Shown: positions 55,001-64,000, counted from the first letter of the stretch. The stretch: 64,000 bases of DNA from Dipteris shenzhenensis (GCA_047967505.1 CM106540.1); one strand, 5' to 3'. Numbers and translations: made by a program. The notes: a model not told the origin generated them from the letters alone.

Positions 55001-58000
55001 TACGAGGTGTTCTATGGGTCTCCACCGAAAGTGGGACATCTCAGGATTTTTGGTTCTGTTTGTTATGCTCTTGTGCCAAAGAAACAGAGAAAGAAGCTGG
55101 ACAATAAGGCAGTGAAATGCATATTTGTGGGGTATTCACAGGCCAGCAAAGGTTACAGACTCTGGAATCCGGACACACGGTCCATTGTTCTTAGCAGAGA
55201 TGTAAAGTTTGCTGAGTGTGACACTTTACCGGACACTCTACCAGATGTCAGAGATAGCATGGATGCACCCTTGACTATTCTCAACTTCAGTATGCCTACT
55301 GAACAGTCCGAGCAAGTTGCTACAGCACCCCAGAATATACAGCAAGGTCCTCAGCCCGCTGTTGCATCAGAACAGCCCCTCATTGTCTATAACAGGAGAC
55401 CAAAGGTTGCTCCAGTTACTGCTGTACCAAAACAGCAAAAACAGGCTGTCATTCTGCCACAAGAGGCCCAGCCTCATGGCATGCAGACAAGGTCCAAAAC
55501 AGCCCAGAAAAATCAGGTCAATTTCGCCTTGATGGCTGATGTGCTTCAAGCACCTGTAGAGCCTGATAACTACAGCATTGCTATGCAGGATCCACGATGG
55601 TACAAGGCAATGCAAGATGAGCTTCATGCCATCTCGAAGAATCACACATGGGACCTAGTTACTCCACCTGTGGGGAGGTCAGTCATTGGCACCCGGTGGG
55701 TTTACAAGGTCAAATATCATGCCGATGGCACAGTAGAGAAATGCAAGGCACGATTGGTTGTGCAAGGCTATGGGCAGAGAGAGGGCATTGACTATGAGGA
55801 AACATTTGCCCCGGTTGCCGGGATGACCACCATTCGTGGTGTGGTTGCAATAGCAGCATCGTATGGATGGCCCATCTTCCAGTATGATGTGAAAACAGCG
55901 TTTCTGAATGGAGATATCCAGGAGGAAGTTTATGTGAGGCAACCACCTGGCTTTCCTGTCACAGGACAGGAGGATAAAGTATGCAAACTCAACAAGGCAT
56001 TGTATGGGCTGAAGCAAGCACCACGGGCTTGGTATTCAGTGATTCATTCATGTTTGTTATCTTATGGGTTTGAGCATACTCCCACGGAGCCCAATCTCTA
56101 TGTGCTACAGAGGCATGACTACATATTGATTCTCATTTTATATGTAGATGACATTATTTTCACTGGCAGTGATCAGTCACAGGTAGAGGCAGTCAAGAAG
56201 CTACTGTTTTCACAGTTTGAGATGACAGACCTAGGCCTCTTACATTATTGCCTTGGATTGGAGGTTTGGCAGACACAGGATGGTATTCATGTCACTCAGT
56301 CCAAGTATGTCGGTGAGATTTTGTCTCAGTTTAACATGAAGGACAGCAAACCAGTGGCAACTCCTATGGAGAAAGGCTTTAAACTTTCAAAGTTTGATAC
56401 GGCGGAGAGGTTTGATGGCACATTGTATAGACAGCTAGTGGGAAAGCTGATTTATTTGTGCTCTACACGACCAGACATTGCCTATGCCACGGGCATTTTG
56501 TCTCAATTCATGCATGATCCTACTGTCACTCATTGGCATGCTGCCAAGAGAGTTCTTCGTTACCTGCAGGGTACGCAGACTTTGGGTCTGTTTTATGCGA
56601 GGAACACTGACTTGCAGCTATCTGGATATTCAGATTCAGATTGGGCAGGGGATTGTGATGACAGGAAATCCACTTCTGGGTATACTTTCTTTCTTGGCAC
56701 CTCATGCATATCATGGCTAAGTAAGAAGCAGCCCAGGAATGCACTCTCATCCAGTGAAGCGGAGTACATGGCAGCAGTCACAGCTACTACAGAGTGTATG
56801 TGGTTGCAGAAGTTGTTGTATGACACGCATATATCACAGGCTTCACCAGCGACAGTTCTTCATTGTGATAGCCAGTCATGCATAGCCATTGCCAACAACC
56901 CTGTGTTCCATGCTCGCATGAAGCACATTGAAAACCACTATCATTACATTCGTGGTTGTATTGAGGATGGCACACTTACACTCCATTATTGTCCCTCTGA
57001 GGACAATGTAGCAGATCTCTTCACTAAAGCCCTTGGTGCGGACTCGTTCATCAGATGCAGAGATCGGCTTGGTATGAGAGACACACCAGTGTCACGGGGT
57101 TTTTTTTTGTGTATGCTACCCTAAGTTGCTATATCCATGTCCCTTTGGATGAACATGTGCAACCAGTGGTACTTTAGGTATCACTAGGTACCTCTGAGAC
57201 GTTTCCAGGGTACTTGACCATACCATTGAGGGGGGGAATGTTGGAACATAGTCTATGGTATGGTTGTATAGGCTAGTCTAGATGTTTTTATGTTCATTTC
57301 TAGCCTAGTTATTTCCTAGTGTTAGGTGGGTCAGGTATATATACCCCCTACACTCATTTGTATTTGATTCTCTCAGTTGCACTATTGGATCCTTTCAGTT
57401 ATATCATTTTCATGATTCATTGCTCTCTTGCTTTCTCTCGCTTGTGTCCTGGGTGTCTACCCCAACAGAGGTGGCACAAGTGGCCTCAAGACTCTTCACA
57501 CTCACACAACTGTAGGACACTCCTAGGACTCTAGGACCACACACACTAGGACTCCGATAGTGCCAACAAACCCCCCTTCGGAGTTAGGGTGAGAAACTAT
57601 GACATTATCCAGACTGTGCATCCCAGGCAATCTTAGAGGCTAACAGCTGAGCATAATTCAGAGGTTGAACCAAGCACTCTCATGGCTTAGGTGTCAACGT
57701 GATCAGAGACTCAAATCTGAGCATGGATGCATGACCAACTCATAGGTCTAGGGAGTACACCAACATCCTGGAACTCGGCCAGGCTTGACATAACAACCCC
57801 CCTGTCTCCTAACTGGGGACATGAAAATACGTGGATCCTTTTATAGGACGAGGCACACAAAATGACAAATTATTACATCATTTTAGGGAGACTACCCAAG
57901 GCAGAGTACCTAACACACACATGACCCTAGAAAGCCCACTCTTCATCTATCACCTCATGGAGGGATAGACCAAAAACAACAACAGTGCAGGCTTGTTCCT

Positions 58001-61000
58001 CAGGTCCAGAAGGTGTAGCTTCATCATCTTCATCCTCGCTCTGCTCCGCAACCAGATTGGCATGTTCTTTGGCTTGTACCTTTGCCATCTTCTTGAAGCA
58101 ACGATCCTCTGTATGGCCAAGCTTTTGACAGTAATTACATTTAAGAGGTTTTCCTTTCTTCTTGGGCTTATTCTTGAGAAAGAATGCTTTGTCAGGTTCA
58201 AAGGAAGATTCTGCTTTCTTTGTAAGCCTACGGTCCTCATCAATGAGATGAGCTACCATATCCTTAAAGCTCATATTGCGGCTGATTCTTAGGACAGCAA
58301 GGATCTCACTGTACTTGGAAATGTCTTCAATACTTGAGAGAAGTACAGCAACTTGATCATCATCTTCAACAATGGCTTGGATGGCAGATAATTGTTGGAG
58401 AATTGACCCAAGATTGCTCAAGTGTTCATTGAGGGTTTCAGTTTCCTTCATCTTGAGCTTGAAGAGTTTTTGTTTGAGAAAGACTTTGGAATTATTGATC
58501 TTATTTCCAAACAAATTCTCTAATTTTTCCCAAACGTCATTTGCAGTCTTATCAAAATCCACATGGTGGATAAGGTTGTCAGCTAAAGCTAGGCCAATGA
58601 TAGCCATTGCTTTATAACTTTGGTTCTCCCACCAAGTGATTCTAGCATCATCACTTTTGGGTTTTGGCTCCTTGCCATTGGTGATATTCCATATGCCTTC
58701 TCGCATAAGAAGAAGCCGGAGTTTCGTCTGCCAAGTTGGGAAATTTATCCTTGAGAATTTCTCGATGAACGAGGAGATTTTTATGCTATCCATTGGTGGG
58801 AAGGTCTTAGCTGTTATTACAGCCAGTGTCTAAATCCCTTACAATGTTTACTCAAATTTTGCAAAAAGCCCCAAATTTTACATGCCTGAGGCTTCAATTC
58901 TGGGTAAGGAAGTAAAATCAATGTATGTTTGCGAACAATAGATAAGTGCAAACAGAAAAGCCCCAATTTGTTTCAGAATAGTACCGGTTGTAGCAAGATC
59001 TAGACCACAAGAGTGAACCGACGAATTGAAAGAGCAAATCTGCAATTTCTGCCTTCATGCTGCTGCGTGAGAGAGATTTCAGATCGTGGACATGGATCCC
59101 AAAACAATAAGCGAAATGTTGTTGGAGAACTCGCACGACATTGTTGAAATGAAGCACGTGATGGGTAGAAAGAAATCGAGGAGATAAAGGCAGTGGCGCA
59201 CGCTACATCATCAACTGGGTCTTAAGCGAAATGTTGTTGGAGAACTCCCACGACATTGTTGAAATGAAGCACGTGATGGGTAGAAAGAAATCGAGGAGAT
59301 AAAGGCAGTGGCGCACGCTACATCATCAACTGGGTCTTCGTCATCGTCAGATCGTGTGTATGAGACGTTTCTGTTCAACGTATGGGGCATCCTTTATGCA
59401 TTTCACACCGTCTTTGTCAAGCGCATCAAGAACCATTCATCGTTAGTGACTGAGCAAGTGATCTTGTTGCTTATGTGGACGAAATTCCTCTTTACGTCTG
59501 GGCAGCACGGAGTTCATAGAGAGAAGAAGAGTCGAAAATGCCGTTTATTTGCAATCTCGTGCAGGAAATGAGCAGCAACCAATGAAGCAGGGAGCCACGA
59601 ATTAAATCCACGGGCAGTTCGTGAACTGATCGAGAGACCAGGGGCAGATTGCTGGAGCAAATCGTGGGCATGAAGCTGGAGCAGACATTTGATCACGAAC
59701 AACAGCAGCAGTAAAACGGCCTGACTTCAGCTCGAGCAGTCAGGGCAGCAAATCGTAGCAAAGAATGGCAGGCTGTTTGCAGGGCATTGGGGCAGAATGC
59801 TGCTGCTGGAGATTGCGCAGAGCAGGGGCGGAAGGAGGAGAGCTGAGAGGCGGCAGCAGCAGTGGGCAGAACTGAAGCGGCCATCAGGAATCTTGGGATA
59901 GAGACTGCGGGCAGAACTGGAACGGCCTGCTGGACAGCAACGTGGAGATGGCGGGCAGAATTCCTGGCCGAGATGGATGCGTGAGCAGATTGCGAGGGAG
60001 GCCGACTGCTTCAATGTGGCTTCATCTGTTGCTGGTCGGCAGCTTCTCCAGATCTGGTGGGCGTGGAAGATAGGCGTAGAAGCAAGTCGGCATCAAGATG
60101 GAAATGTGTCGATTATCTCCAGGCAATTTGTGCTCATGGCTCTGATACCATTTGTTGAAAATGGGGAGAGGGTGAGAGACAATCAATCACATGATTGGAG
60201 ACAAGAGCTGAGGCACGAACTGATGTTGATAGATGGATAAATCGTAGCAAGTACATGGCCTCATTTATAGGCTGGGCAAGCCTTATCTTCCCACACTGAC
60301 ACCTCATAGATGAGGTCACACACAAGAGAATCTAGATCCTATAATCTAGGGGAGGAATCACACCTACCACATGAGGTGGCACAAGTGGCCTCAAGACTCA
60401 TCACACTCACACAACTATAGGACACTCCTAGGACTCTAGGACCACACACACTAGGACTCCGATAGTTCGAACAAAACCCAAGATCTGTTTCGAAAGAATT
60501 AGGGATATCCTTGTCTTTACTTATGGAAAATCTATTCCAAATTTCAATCCATCTAAGCCTGTAGTAACGTATAGGATTATGTCTAGCCTTGGTTTACTCA
60601 TTGAGTAAGGTAACCTCTAGGTGTGATCAAGGCCTAGGTACCATTTTCTTGTTGCCATCTTGGCTCTTGGGACTAATTCCAAAATGTTTTTCAAGCTGGG
60701 AAAAGATTTGTCCTTGGGTTAAAAGGATTTTATACCACATTACACAGTGGAGACCCACTAGAAGGATATATAGCTAAGATCGTTGTCTAAACAAGGCACA
60801 ATTACTAAGAAGGCATAGGGTCATGGGGATGACAACTAGATTGTCACCTCCTAGTGCAATATTCTCGGTGAGCCTTGTTCATTTTTGATGAACTTGATAA
60901 ACTAAAAAATTTGAAAAAATTATGAGAATATATTAAAGTTCTAAATGCGTAATAGAATTTGCATAATAGAACCCACTCCTGTGGATAGGCATCTAAATCG

Positions 61001-63463
61001 TACTCATGTCACTCTTTCAGTTGGTGATGTTCCATGAGGTCGAGGCTTAAGGTGTGGACGTGAATGTGTACCAGAGTCTAGTACATACGAGTGGGCATTC
61101 TATGTGATCACCTCTCCTATCTCCTTCTTGTACTAGTGCTACAAGAGGATGCATAGGTGGAGGCATTGGAAGCTTTTGAAGAGGTGGCCTAGGAGTAGGA
61201 GAGCTTGAGTATGATGATGATGACAGCACTGTCATTGAGGCAGACTTTGGGTCTTCTTCATCTTTTGATAGTGACTCTATAGATGATGGTGATGAGGAGG
61301 AAGATGAAGCTAATGATAATGGTGGATAGCATGTATTTGCATATTCCAGCTTGAGGCCTTTGGAGGGATTACATGCAGCGCGTTGTACATTTTCTATATT
61401 CAGATGAGACTGGACAGTATTTACTAGTTGCAGCTTATGATTTTGTCTATACTATTTAGCTTGGTTGCTGAAGCCTTGGCTTTATCATGTAGCAGGCCTT
61501 TTTGCTTAATGTTCAACCTGTCTATGAAGTATGTGGCTAGACTCTGAGTTTTCAGTTTATTATTTTTGTTGCTTCTAAATACTTAGGATTCATTGATGTA
61601 TCAGATTTATGTATTGGGTGTTAACTTCTCAAGCCTCATGGCTAAGGCATTTAAACTTTCTATATAGTTTACTAAGAGTACATGTACTTGTCTTGTGAAT
61701 CTGTGATAGTTTTTAACTCTACTCCCCTCTTGTTGAAAAAATACGAAATAAAAAAACACAATGAATGCTTCTTACACTTCTAAAAGCTCAAGAGTCTTTA
61801 TAGTCTTGTACGACATGCGCCTCTTACCACTATAGCTTGGATCACGCCATCGTGGGGATTCTGTATATGTTATTTCAAGGCAATGCATCTGTTGGACTGA
61901 TAGACAATGGGCTTCGATGTAGCTCAATGACTAAGTCTATAAGTTTTCAATAGTTTTGATTGACGCCACTAACCCTTATTTATATCCCACATGCCTGGAC
62001 AACAACCCTAAGGGCTAGGCAATTTTTACTTCAATATACTAAGTTAGCGAAGTTAATTTCCATTATAAGCTCACTCTTGTCCCTTCATAACTATTTCTAA
62101 TTTCTAAACCCTTGTTGTAGTCTAACTCCTTGTAAATCTTCCCTAATGTTTCACTTTGGCAAGGTGTGCGAGCTGTCTCACATCCCCAAGTTAAGCTCAA
62201 TTTACTAAGTTAGTTGATTGGAAAGTTAATTTCCATTATGAGCCCACTCTGGTCCCTTTATAATTATTTATAGATTCTAAACCCTTGTTGTAGTTGAACT
62301 CCTTGCAAATCTTCCCTAATGTTTCACGCTGGCAAGATGTGCGAGCTAAGGGCATAGCAATGTATGCATGCATGCATGCTTGTGTCACATTAGGTAATAA
62401 CTTTGGCTCACATTGCGAGCGAAGTACTACTCATTGTGATGTTGCTCCAATTTTGTCATCCAAACCATCTGTAAATAATAGATGTACTTTCCTATCCCCT
62501 GTGCTGTTGTCTGTCTGCTGTTTGGCTTGGCCCATTTTCAGTTTTGTAGCTGATTTGAAGGTCTTAGCTGTCGAGATCTTCCATTGTATGATATCAACAT
62601 GTCTCCAGTTTTTAGAAGACGAGATATGTTAGTCATGTGTATGTGGTAGTGCCACCTTTGCAGAGTGTTTGTGAGCTCCTCAAGAAGGCTTGTATCTTTC
62701 ATTTTGATTGCTAGGTGAGGTCAAGCAAGCGAGAAGTTTTCCATTATGCTATTGGTTTCTCTGCTCTGTTCATTTCACTGAACTCTTCGTTTGTGCTTTC
62801 ATATATATCTTTTCATCCACATATGCATGTGGGGGTGAGACTCTGCACAGGCATGCATGCAAACATGTGCAAGTGGGCACTGTGAATTTATTCAAGTTTG
62901 TGTGAATGCTGATTTGGATTCATTCCCTGTGTTTCCTCTTAAATGCTCTGTGCTGTGTGCTGAGGGTAGGTTTCTGGTGCTTTTGCAGCTATTGCTCTTT
63001 CAAAGGACCACAAGCCAGATCGAACAGATGAGCGGAAGCGTATCGAGGAAGCTGGAGGAGTTGTGCTGTGGGAGGGTGGGATAAGCTTGTTCTTAAAGCT
63101 GATAAGAAAGAAAATGTAGCCTTAAATTTGGCTGATGGCTAACTTTTTTTGAATACCTTAAAATTACACCCGTTTGAATTCTTTAACCGCTTGATACAAA
63201 ACATTGCCGACATAGCAAATGCTTGTCAGAAAAAGACTTTGTATTGAGTATGGGGCACATAGCTGGGAATGTTGGGGAGATGTAGACAGGCCAGGTGAAT
63301 TTCAGTACATGCTTTATGTTTTGTGTTCTTGTCTACTTTGAATTAACTATTCTGTTTGTCTCTTCATTTAGGCACTTGGCGGGTTGGGGGCGTGCTGGCT
63401 TTGTCTAGAGCTTTTGGAGATAGATTATTGAAGCGCTATGTGGTAGCAGACCCTGAGATCCAG
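40073..63463 (+). CDS. PP2C-type protein phosphatase, group-F-like, five internal exons (partial)
   Basis: Mg/Mn-dependent Ser/Thr phosphatase. Exons by consensus splice sites and reading phase: 40073-40200, 40296-40394, 40553-40711, 62989-63075 and 63372-63463. Joined in phase they read [17 protein letters not shown]; then [14 protein letters not shown], with the metal-binding Asp and Gly (FDG) split by an intron; [56 protein letters not shown]; and VVADPEIQ. These are PP2C motifs 1 to 8 in order. The closest plant relatives by wording are group F phosphatases such as Arabidopsis At4g31750. The canonical DGHGG is DGHAG here, a common variant. The first and last exons are outside or unrecognised; the C-terminal metal-binding DG/DN motifs lie beyond the window. 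The intron between exons 3 and 4 is 22,277 bp and filled with transposons. Donor and acceptor sites (GTTAGT; TTTTGCAG) look sound. Confidence 0.93.
40712..41986. other. PP2C giant intron, left part
   Basis: Ordinary AT-rich intron sequence without recognised coding or repeats. Ends at the first transposon LTR. Confidence 0.5.
41987..42371 (+). repeat. 5' LTR of the Gypsy-type shell
   Basis: 385 bp, TG...CA ends, directly followed by TT and the primer-binding site. The matching start of the 3' LTR lies at 48539. Confidence 0.75.
42553..43651 (+). repeat. 5' LTR (1099 bp) of non-autonomous element
   Basis: TG...CA ends. Contains TATAAAAGG at about 43201-43210, a likely U3 promoter, and a CATTTCTAACA end beside the primer site. 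Confidence 0.85.
43868..44140 (+). pseudogene. Copia gag N-terminus, truncated
   Basis: From ATG 43869 the frame reads [11 protein letters not shown], later [20 protein letters not shown] and [12 protein letters not shown]. The KLDGTNYxxW motif marks the N-terminal domain of Copia gag. Beyond about codon 80 similarity to gag is lost although the frame stays open to 44474. No zinc knuckle or pol follows, so the element must have relied on proteins from another. Confidence 0.75.
44781..45920 (+). repeat. 3' LTR (1140 bp) of non-autonomous element
   Basis: Partner of 42553-43651. It has an additional ~65-bp segment near 45735-45815 absent from the 5' LTR. Confidence 0.85.
45921..46642. other. 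Internal DNA of the Gypsy-type shell, unrecognised
   Basis: No motif recognised; a T17-18 run at about 46447-46463. It lies between the inserted element and a local duplication. Confidence 0.35.
46643..47228 (+). repeat. ~226-bp direct duplication with short satellites between
   Basis: A segment from TTTTGGTTTTTGGATAG to GATTGCTTTGTTAGAGGATG occurs at about 46643-46870 and 47001-47228. Between them GCTTTGTTAGAGGATGCCGTA is repeated three times in short form. Confidence 0.85.
47226..47960 (+). pseudogene. Copia reverse-transcriptase N-terminal relic
   Basis: The frame 47226-47798 ends with [19 protein letters not shown], then [20 protein letters not shown], the start of a Copia reverse transcriptase. 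After a frame change (about 47780) it continues as [13 protein letters not shown] and [18 protein letters not shown] with an in-frame TAG before the DIKTAFL block. It lies inside a shell whose ends are Gypsy-like, so it is a captured or inserted fragment. Confidence 0.85.
48030..48536 (+). pseudogene. Gypsy integrase C-terminus with chromodomain-like tail, duplicated
   Basis: Reads [20 protein letters not shown], stop, [17 protein letters not shown], then (after frame changes) [17 protein letters not shown] and MRRAFPDF. The GP-x-x-V-x-RVG-x-VAY-x-L-x-LP and VFHVS-x-LK blocks are hallmarks of chromovirus integrase C-termini. The LV-x-W-x-GLP-x-x-x-TWE block is chromodomain-like. A 115-bp tandem duplication (48261-48375 and 48376-48490) doubles the latter part. 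Confidence 0.75.
48261..48490 (+). repeat. 115-bp tandem duplication
   Basis: Two head-to-tail copies starting GGACCGAGGAACATT, with a single noticed mismatch (TTACAAT/TTGCAAT). Confidence 0.92.
48572..48844. other. Short unique stretch, no gene
   Basis: Right of the broken Gypsy 3' LTR. A plus-strand frame here opens into the hexanucleotide array and has no family motif. Confidence 0.3.
48845..49010 (+). repeat. Hexanucleotide minisatellite (CTCCCT / CTCCAT)n
   Basis: About 27 six-base units of CTCCCT, CTCCAT, CTTTGT and CTCCGT. Read on the plus strand it would encode Ser-Pro repeats, on the minus strand Asp/Glu-Gly repeats. Such frames are repeat products. Confidence 0.92.
49011..49291. 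other. Stretch without recognised gene
   Basis: PP2C intron DNA between the minisatellite and the small hAT-like element; nothing recognised. Confidence 0.3.
49292..49790 (+). mobile_element. Small hAT-like non-autonomous element
   Basis: Ends GCTATGTTGCACGAAAC (49292-49308) and the reverse complement of GCTTAGTTGTAGGAAAC (49774-49790) match at 13 of 17 positions. The latter also matches the 18687 element's end at 13 of 17. Subterminal DNA is rich in GAAACG/CGTTTC, as in that element. About 0.5 kb with no transposase coding. Ends and flanks are decayed (T-rich on both sides). Confidence 0.5.
49791..50889. other. PP2C intron DNA, no gene recognised
   Basis: A small repeat (CATAATATTGTAA...CCTAACCTTGATC) occurs at about 50668 and 50727. 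No coding region supported. Confidence 0.35.
51120..51348 (+). repeat. 5' LTR of family D Copia
   Basis: 229 bp, identical to the 3' LTR. Contains GTATATATACCCCC (about 51216-51229), a likely TATA box. Confidence 0.97.
51351..52880 (+). other. Family D leader (primer site to gag start)
   Basis: Starts with the primer-binding site, then an A/G-rich stretch with a run of 18 A (51730-51747) and a GC-rich part (51900-52200). No gene motif; open frames here are compositional. Confidence 0.6.
52881..53783 (+). CDS. Copia gag (family D)
   Basis: Capsid protein of the element. The ATG at 52881 opens 300 codons: [20 protein letters not shown], with KLDGTNYxxW typical of Copia gag; a Ser/Thr-rich linker (about residues 55-70); then a UBN2-type region ([45 protein letters not shown]). 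From about residue 226 the frame reads a low-quality basic tail. The proper continuation with Gly-Arg repeats and zinc knuckle is in the -1 frame, starting by 53558. The true gag thus ends by a frame change near 53550-53560, and the last ~70 codons here are probably spurious. Confidence 0.85.
   Translation: MASESFSFAEHDKLDGTNYGLWAFMVKHLLIGKDLWELVSGEEKRPAGPTASASSSSTSSSSSTVTATTTPAQKAFDKRNGLAMSILVHSVKRNIMTTLKSCQTAHDAWTTLEMMYNVKNEARILALENELKALKMTEHQSVLEHTSKLTDIRDQFAALDEAISDRKMVTLTLNSLAPSYRNFTSSLNQTMRVAPVSYQELVGLLLQEEQTMRNFDQGGTHEKDMPCMAEAEAKARPKAKDRLSRHLRWLSHRKSKIGGLLRNRSHSRKHKKRSLSKAPATIVSYQATMPIHVRRNMQTL
53558..57124 (+). CDS. Copia pol polyprotein with zinc knuckle (family D)
   Basis: 1,188 codons open from 53558. 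Domains: basic HGRGRGKGQ stretch; CCHC knuckle [14 protein letters not shown] (residues 54-67); protease [12 protein letters not shown] with active Asp 136; gag-pre-integrase [11 protein letters not shown]; integrase with Asp 334, Asp 397 and Glu 433 (D-35-E); reverse transcriptase with [20 protein letters not shown] and YVDD (862-865); RNase H with [11 protein letters not shown] and SSSEAEYMA. Integrase, reverse transcriptase and RNase H all keep their key residues, so pol is probably competent. It overlaps the gag frame by 226 bp. The start given is the first Met of the open frame, not a proven initiation site; expression needs a frameshift or reflects a single-base mutation. Confidence 0.94.
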   Translation: MHGRGRGKGQAKGKGPAQPTPQVAQPQKKQNRWTPKKQEPQPKAQEAKPIKGTCHYCKLPGHYANTCQKKYADSLKKGKANLAQDDADEKSEQAHTVSDEKSYCFAVDLREISDADSSQPSTSEVMLVMNDAWCIDSGASKHMTPRKEWFDEYASSEGRFVTCANNARHKVHGIGDVPIKFSDGKTQFIRDVWHVPGLKRNLISVPTLAVKQHMLVEFQDLQCRIKDPTKDFQVVATGSFHDGVYTLDASSPGEVAMAVTSQDLVSLWHARFGHINTRSLQFLSTHNMVTGMPALPTPKSELCEHCVLSKMHKQKFPLAGAVRATERLQLVHSDVCGPLSVATHAKAKYFVTFIDDFSRFACVFLMKDKSEVFAYFQEYKELVENKLNLKIKTLRSDNGGEYLSNAFTAYLAKHGIKHQLSTPYTPQQNGVAERKNRSLLDMTRCMLSHKHLHKKFWGEAVMTATYIQNRCPTKALVDKTPYEVFYGSPPKVGHLRIFGSVCYALVPKKQRKKLDNKAVKCIFVGYSQASKGYRLWNPDTRSIVLSRDVKFAECDTLPDTLPDVRDSMDAPLTILNFSMPTEQSEQVATAPQNIQQGPQPAVASEQPLIVYNRRPKVAPVTAVPKQQKQAVILPQEAQPHGMQTRSKTAQKNQVNFALMADVLQAPVEPDNYSIAMQDPRWYKAMQDELHAISKNHTWDLVTPPVGRSVIGTRWVYKVKYHADGTVEKCKARLVVQGYGQREGIDYEETFAPVAGMTTIRGVVAIAASYGWPIFQYDVKTAFLNGDIQEEVYVRQPPGFPVTGQEDKVCKLNKALYGLKQAPRAWYSVIHSCLLSYGFEHTPTEPNLYVLQRHDYILILILYVDDIIFTGSDQSQVEAVKKLLFSQFEMTDLGLLHYCLGLEVWQTQDGIHVTQSKYVGEILSQFNMKDSKPVATPMEKGFKLSKFDTAERFDGTLYRQLVGKLIYLCSTRPDIAYATGILSQFMHDPTVTHWHAAKRVLRYLQGTQTLGLFYARNTDLQLSGYSDSDWAGDCDDRKSTSGYTFFLGTSCISWLSKKQPRNALSSSEAEYMAAVTATTECMWLQKLLYDTHISQASPATVLHCDSQSCIAIANNPVFHARMKHIENHYHYIRGCIEDGTLTLHYCPSEDNVADLFTKALGADSFIRCRDRLGMRDTPVSRGFFLCMLP
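57239..57467 (+). repeat. 3' LTR of family D Copia
   Basis: Identical to 51120-51348. Confidence 0.97.
57927..58793 (-). CDS. Gag protein of the gag-only element
   Basis: 288 codons, uninterrupted. Starts [18 protein letters not shown], followed by [17 protein letters not shown] (Copia gag N-terminal block), a UBN2-type helical region ([45 protein letters not shown]), a Lys-rich segment and a CCHC zinc knuckle [14 protein letters not shown] at residues 219-232. It ends in an acidic tail ([19 protein letters not shown]). It would bind and package retrotransposon RNA. The open frame, despite four LTR differences, suggests the gag has been kept or the element is recent. There is no pol downstream; a partner element would have to supply it. 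Confidence 0.92.
   Translation of the reverse strand: MDSIKISSFIEKFSRINFPTWQTKLRLLLMREGIWNITNGKEPKPKSDDARITWWENQSYKAMAIIGLALADNLIHHVDFDKTANDVWEKLENLFGNKINNSKVFLKQKLFKLKMKETETLNEHLSNLGSILQQLSAIQAIVEDDDQVAVLLSSIEDISKYSEILAVLRISRNMSFKDMVAHLIDEDRRLTKKAESSFEPDKAFFLKNKPKKKGKPLKCNYCQKLGHTEDRCFKKMAKVQAKEHANLVAEQSEDEDDEATPSGPEEQACTVVVFGLSLHEVIDEEWAF
59109..59339 (-). repeat. ~115-bp tandem duplication in the gag-only element's leader
   Basis: The phrase from AAGCGAAATGTTGTTGGAG to CATCAACTGGGTCTT occurs twice head to tail (about 59109-59224 and 59225-59338), with one noticed mismatch (ACTCGCAC/ACTCCCAC). It lies between the primer site and gag on the minus strand. Confidence 0.9.
60153..60473 (-). 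repeat. 5' LTR of the gag-only element
   Basis: 321 bp; differs from the split 3' LTR (50895-51119 plus 57473-57568) at four positions, all in the part right of 60375. Confidence 0.93.
60479..62036. other. PP2C intron DNA, no gene recognised
   Basis: A plus-strand acidic stretch at about 61204-61329 ([11 protein letters not shown]...[15 protein letters not shown]) resembles the acidic C-terminal tails of hAT transposases but has no other supporting motif. Otherwise nothing recognised. Confidence 0.3.
62037..62347 (+). repeat. ~140-bp imperfect direct duplication
   Basis: ACTAAGTTAG...GTTAATTTCCATTAT...CTTCCCTAATGTTTCAC...TGTGCGAGCT occurs at 62037-62174 and 62204-62347 with about 10% differences. 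Confidence 0.88.
62348..62988. other. End of the PP2C giant intron
   Basis: T-rich toward the acceptor (TTTCTGGTGCTTTTGCAG, ending 62988). No other feature recognised. Confidence 0.5.
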
Positions 63464-64000
63464 GTAAGTTTGCAGTCCAAGTTAAGATTGAATAGTCGTT
63501 GCACTGATAAAAAATGCTGATTGATTATTTGATGCTTATCTTTCTTTACATTTATTTTATGAAACTTAAATATATTGTTGTATCCAATAGTTACATCCAA
63601 ACGTTTATCATACTTTGCAAACGGTTGTATGGGTAACTGGTGCCATTTAAACGTGGTCCCTGATATTTAGCTCCTTCCCTGGCCCCCCACTGCACCTAAA
63701 ATCCCAAGGATATCGTAGGGAAGCGTAGAAGTCATATCCAATGCAAAAAAACTCATAAAAACCTACATACAAGCCTCTGCAATAATTAAACCAGCCATAT
63801 CTAAACTAAGAAGTTAGAAATGCAACAAATTAAACACCGTATGGCAACTTTCATCAATGCTCCAGATTCAACTACACAAACTACACCTACTGCATACAAG
63901 ATTTGAGCATAAACAAATAATTGCCTTCCAAAAAACCTTAATTTTTTTAGTGCTCCAGATTACACACTCTAGAGTCCTCAGTCCACCACAAATCGGGCAT
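63464..64000. other. PP2C intron after the fifth visible exon
   Basis: Starts with a strong donor (GTAAGT). No next exon is recognised before the window ends. Confidence 0.5.

Larger units (their letters stand above)
51120..57467 (+). mobile_element. Young Ty1/Copia retrotransposon (6.35 kb), family D
   Basis: LTRs 51120-51348 and 57239-57467 (229 bp each) are identical, TGTTGGAAC...CCCCAACA. The primer site TGGTATCAGAGCT is at 51351-51363, and the purine tract TTGAGGGGGGG lies before 57237. It sits inside the 3' LTR of the gag-only element. The flanks are GAGAA (51115-51119) and GAGGT (57468-57472), so only three of five target bases match. Gag and pol are open but in different frames. Identical LTRs and an open 1,188-codon pol mark it as recent. 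Confidence 0.96.
50895..60473 (-). mobile_element. Gag-only, non-autonomous LTR retrotransposon (TR-GAG type), split by a Copia insertion
   Basis: Minus orientation. The 5' LTR is 60473-60153 (321 bp, TGTTCGAAC...TTTTCAACA), with primer site TGGTATCAGAGCC at 60150-60138. A gag frame lies at 58793-57927, a purine tract (GAAGGGGGGTT, 57579-57569) follows, and the 3' LTR is 57568-50895, which contains the Copia element 51120-57467. The outer flanks carry the perfect 5-bp target duplication AAACC (50890-50894 and 60474-60478). Without the insert the 3' LTR is 321 bp and the element about 3.2 kb. The two LTRs differ at four positions. There is no protease, integrase or polymerase between gag and the purine tract (~350 bp). 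This layout matches published plant TR-GAG elements, which would need proteins in trans. Confidence 0.92.

Overview
This is nuclear DNA of a land plant, most likely a vascular plant with a large, repeat-rich genome. The evidence is two intron-containing genes of plant families, plant-type LTR retrotransposons primed by initiator-methionine tRNA, hAT-type DNA transposons, and a 22-kb intron. Gene spacing and decayed repeats fit a fern, lycophyte or gymnosperm better than a compact angiosperm, but the sequence alone does not settle this.

Only two host genes are recognised. At the left edge, on the minus strand, are the first two exons of a CYP71-clan cytochrome P450 (1-1306), with a TATA box just upstream. 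On the plus strand, five internal exons of a group-F-type PP2C protein phosphatase lie at 40073-63463. Four of its exon joints are short or ordinary, but one intron (40712-62988) is about 22.3 kb and is filled with transposable elements. The gene runs off the right edge.

The rest is mobile DNA in several layers. From 1.7 to 14 kb lie old, broken remnants: a minus-strand DUF7869-like transposase-type pseudogene, a degenerate LTR with a primer site, and a minus-strand Ty3/Gypsy gag-protease relic with several zinc knuckles. From 14 to 22 kb are microsatellites, an unidentified minus-strand coding-like stretch, and an internally deleted hAT element with matching inverted ends.

From 21.9 to 39.1 kb is a family of Ty1/Copia elements here called family B. 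It consists of a minus-strand 5' fragment (22185-24286) and a composite 11.7-kb element (25540-37265) with identical 204-bp LTRs and a 5-bp target duplication. Inside the composite are a second, truncated copy of the same family and a 1.6-kb solo LTR of another element. The composite sits in one half of a 1.5-kb tandem duplication whose units begin at poly-G tracts.

Inside the PP2C intron are three element complexes. A Gypsy-type shell (41987-48571) carries a non-autonomous element with 1.1-kb LTRs. A small hAT-like element lies at 49292-49790. A gag-only LTR element on the minus strand (50895-60473, perfect 5-bp target duplication) has a young 6.3-kb Copia element (51120-57467, identical LTRs, nearly complete coding capacity) inserted in its 3' LTR. 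The insertion order can be read directly: gag-only element first, Copia second.
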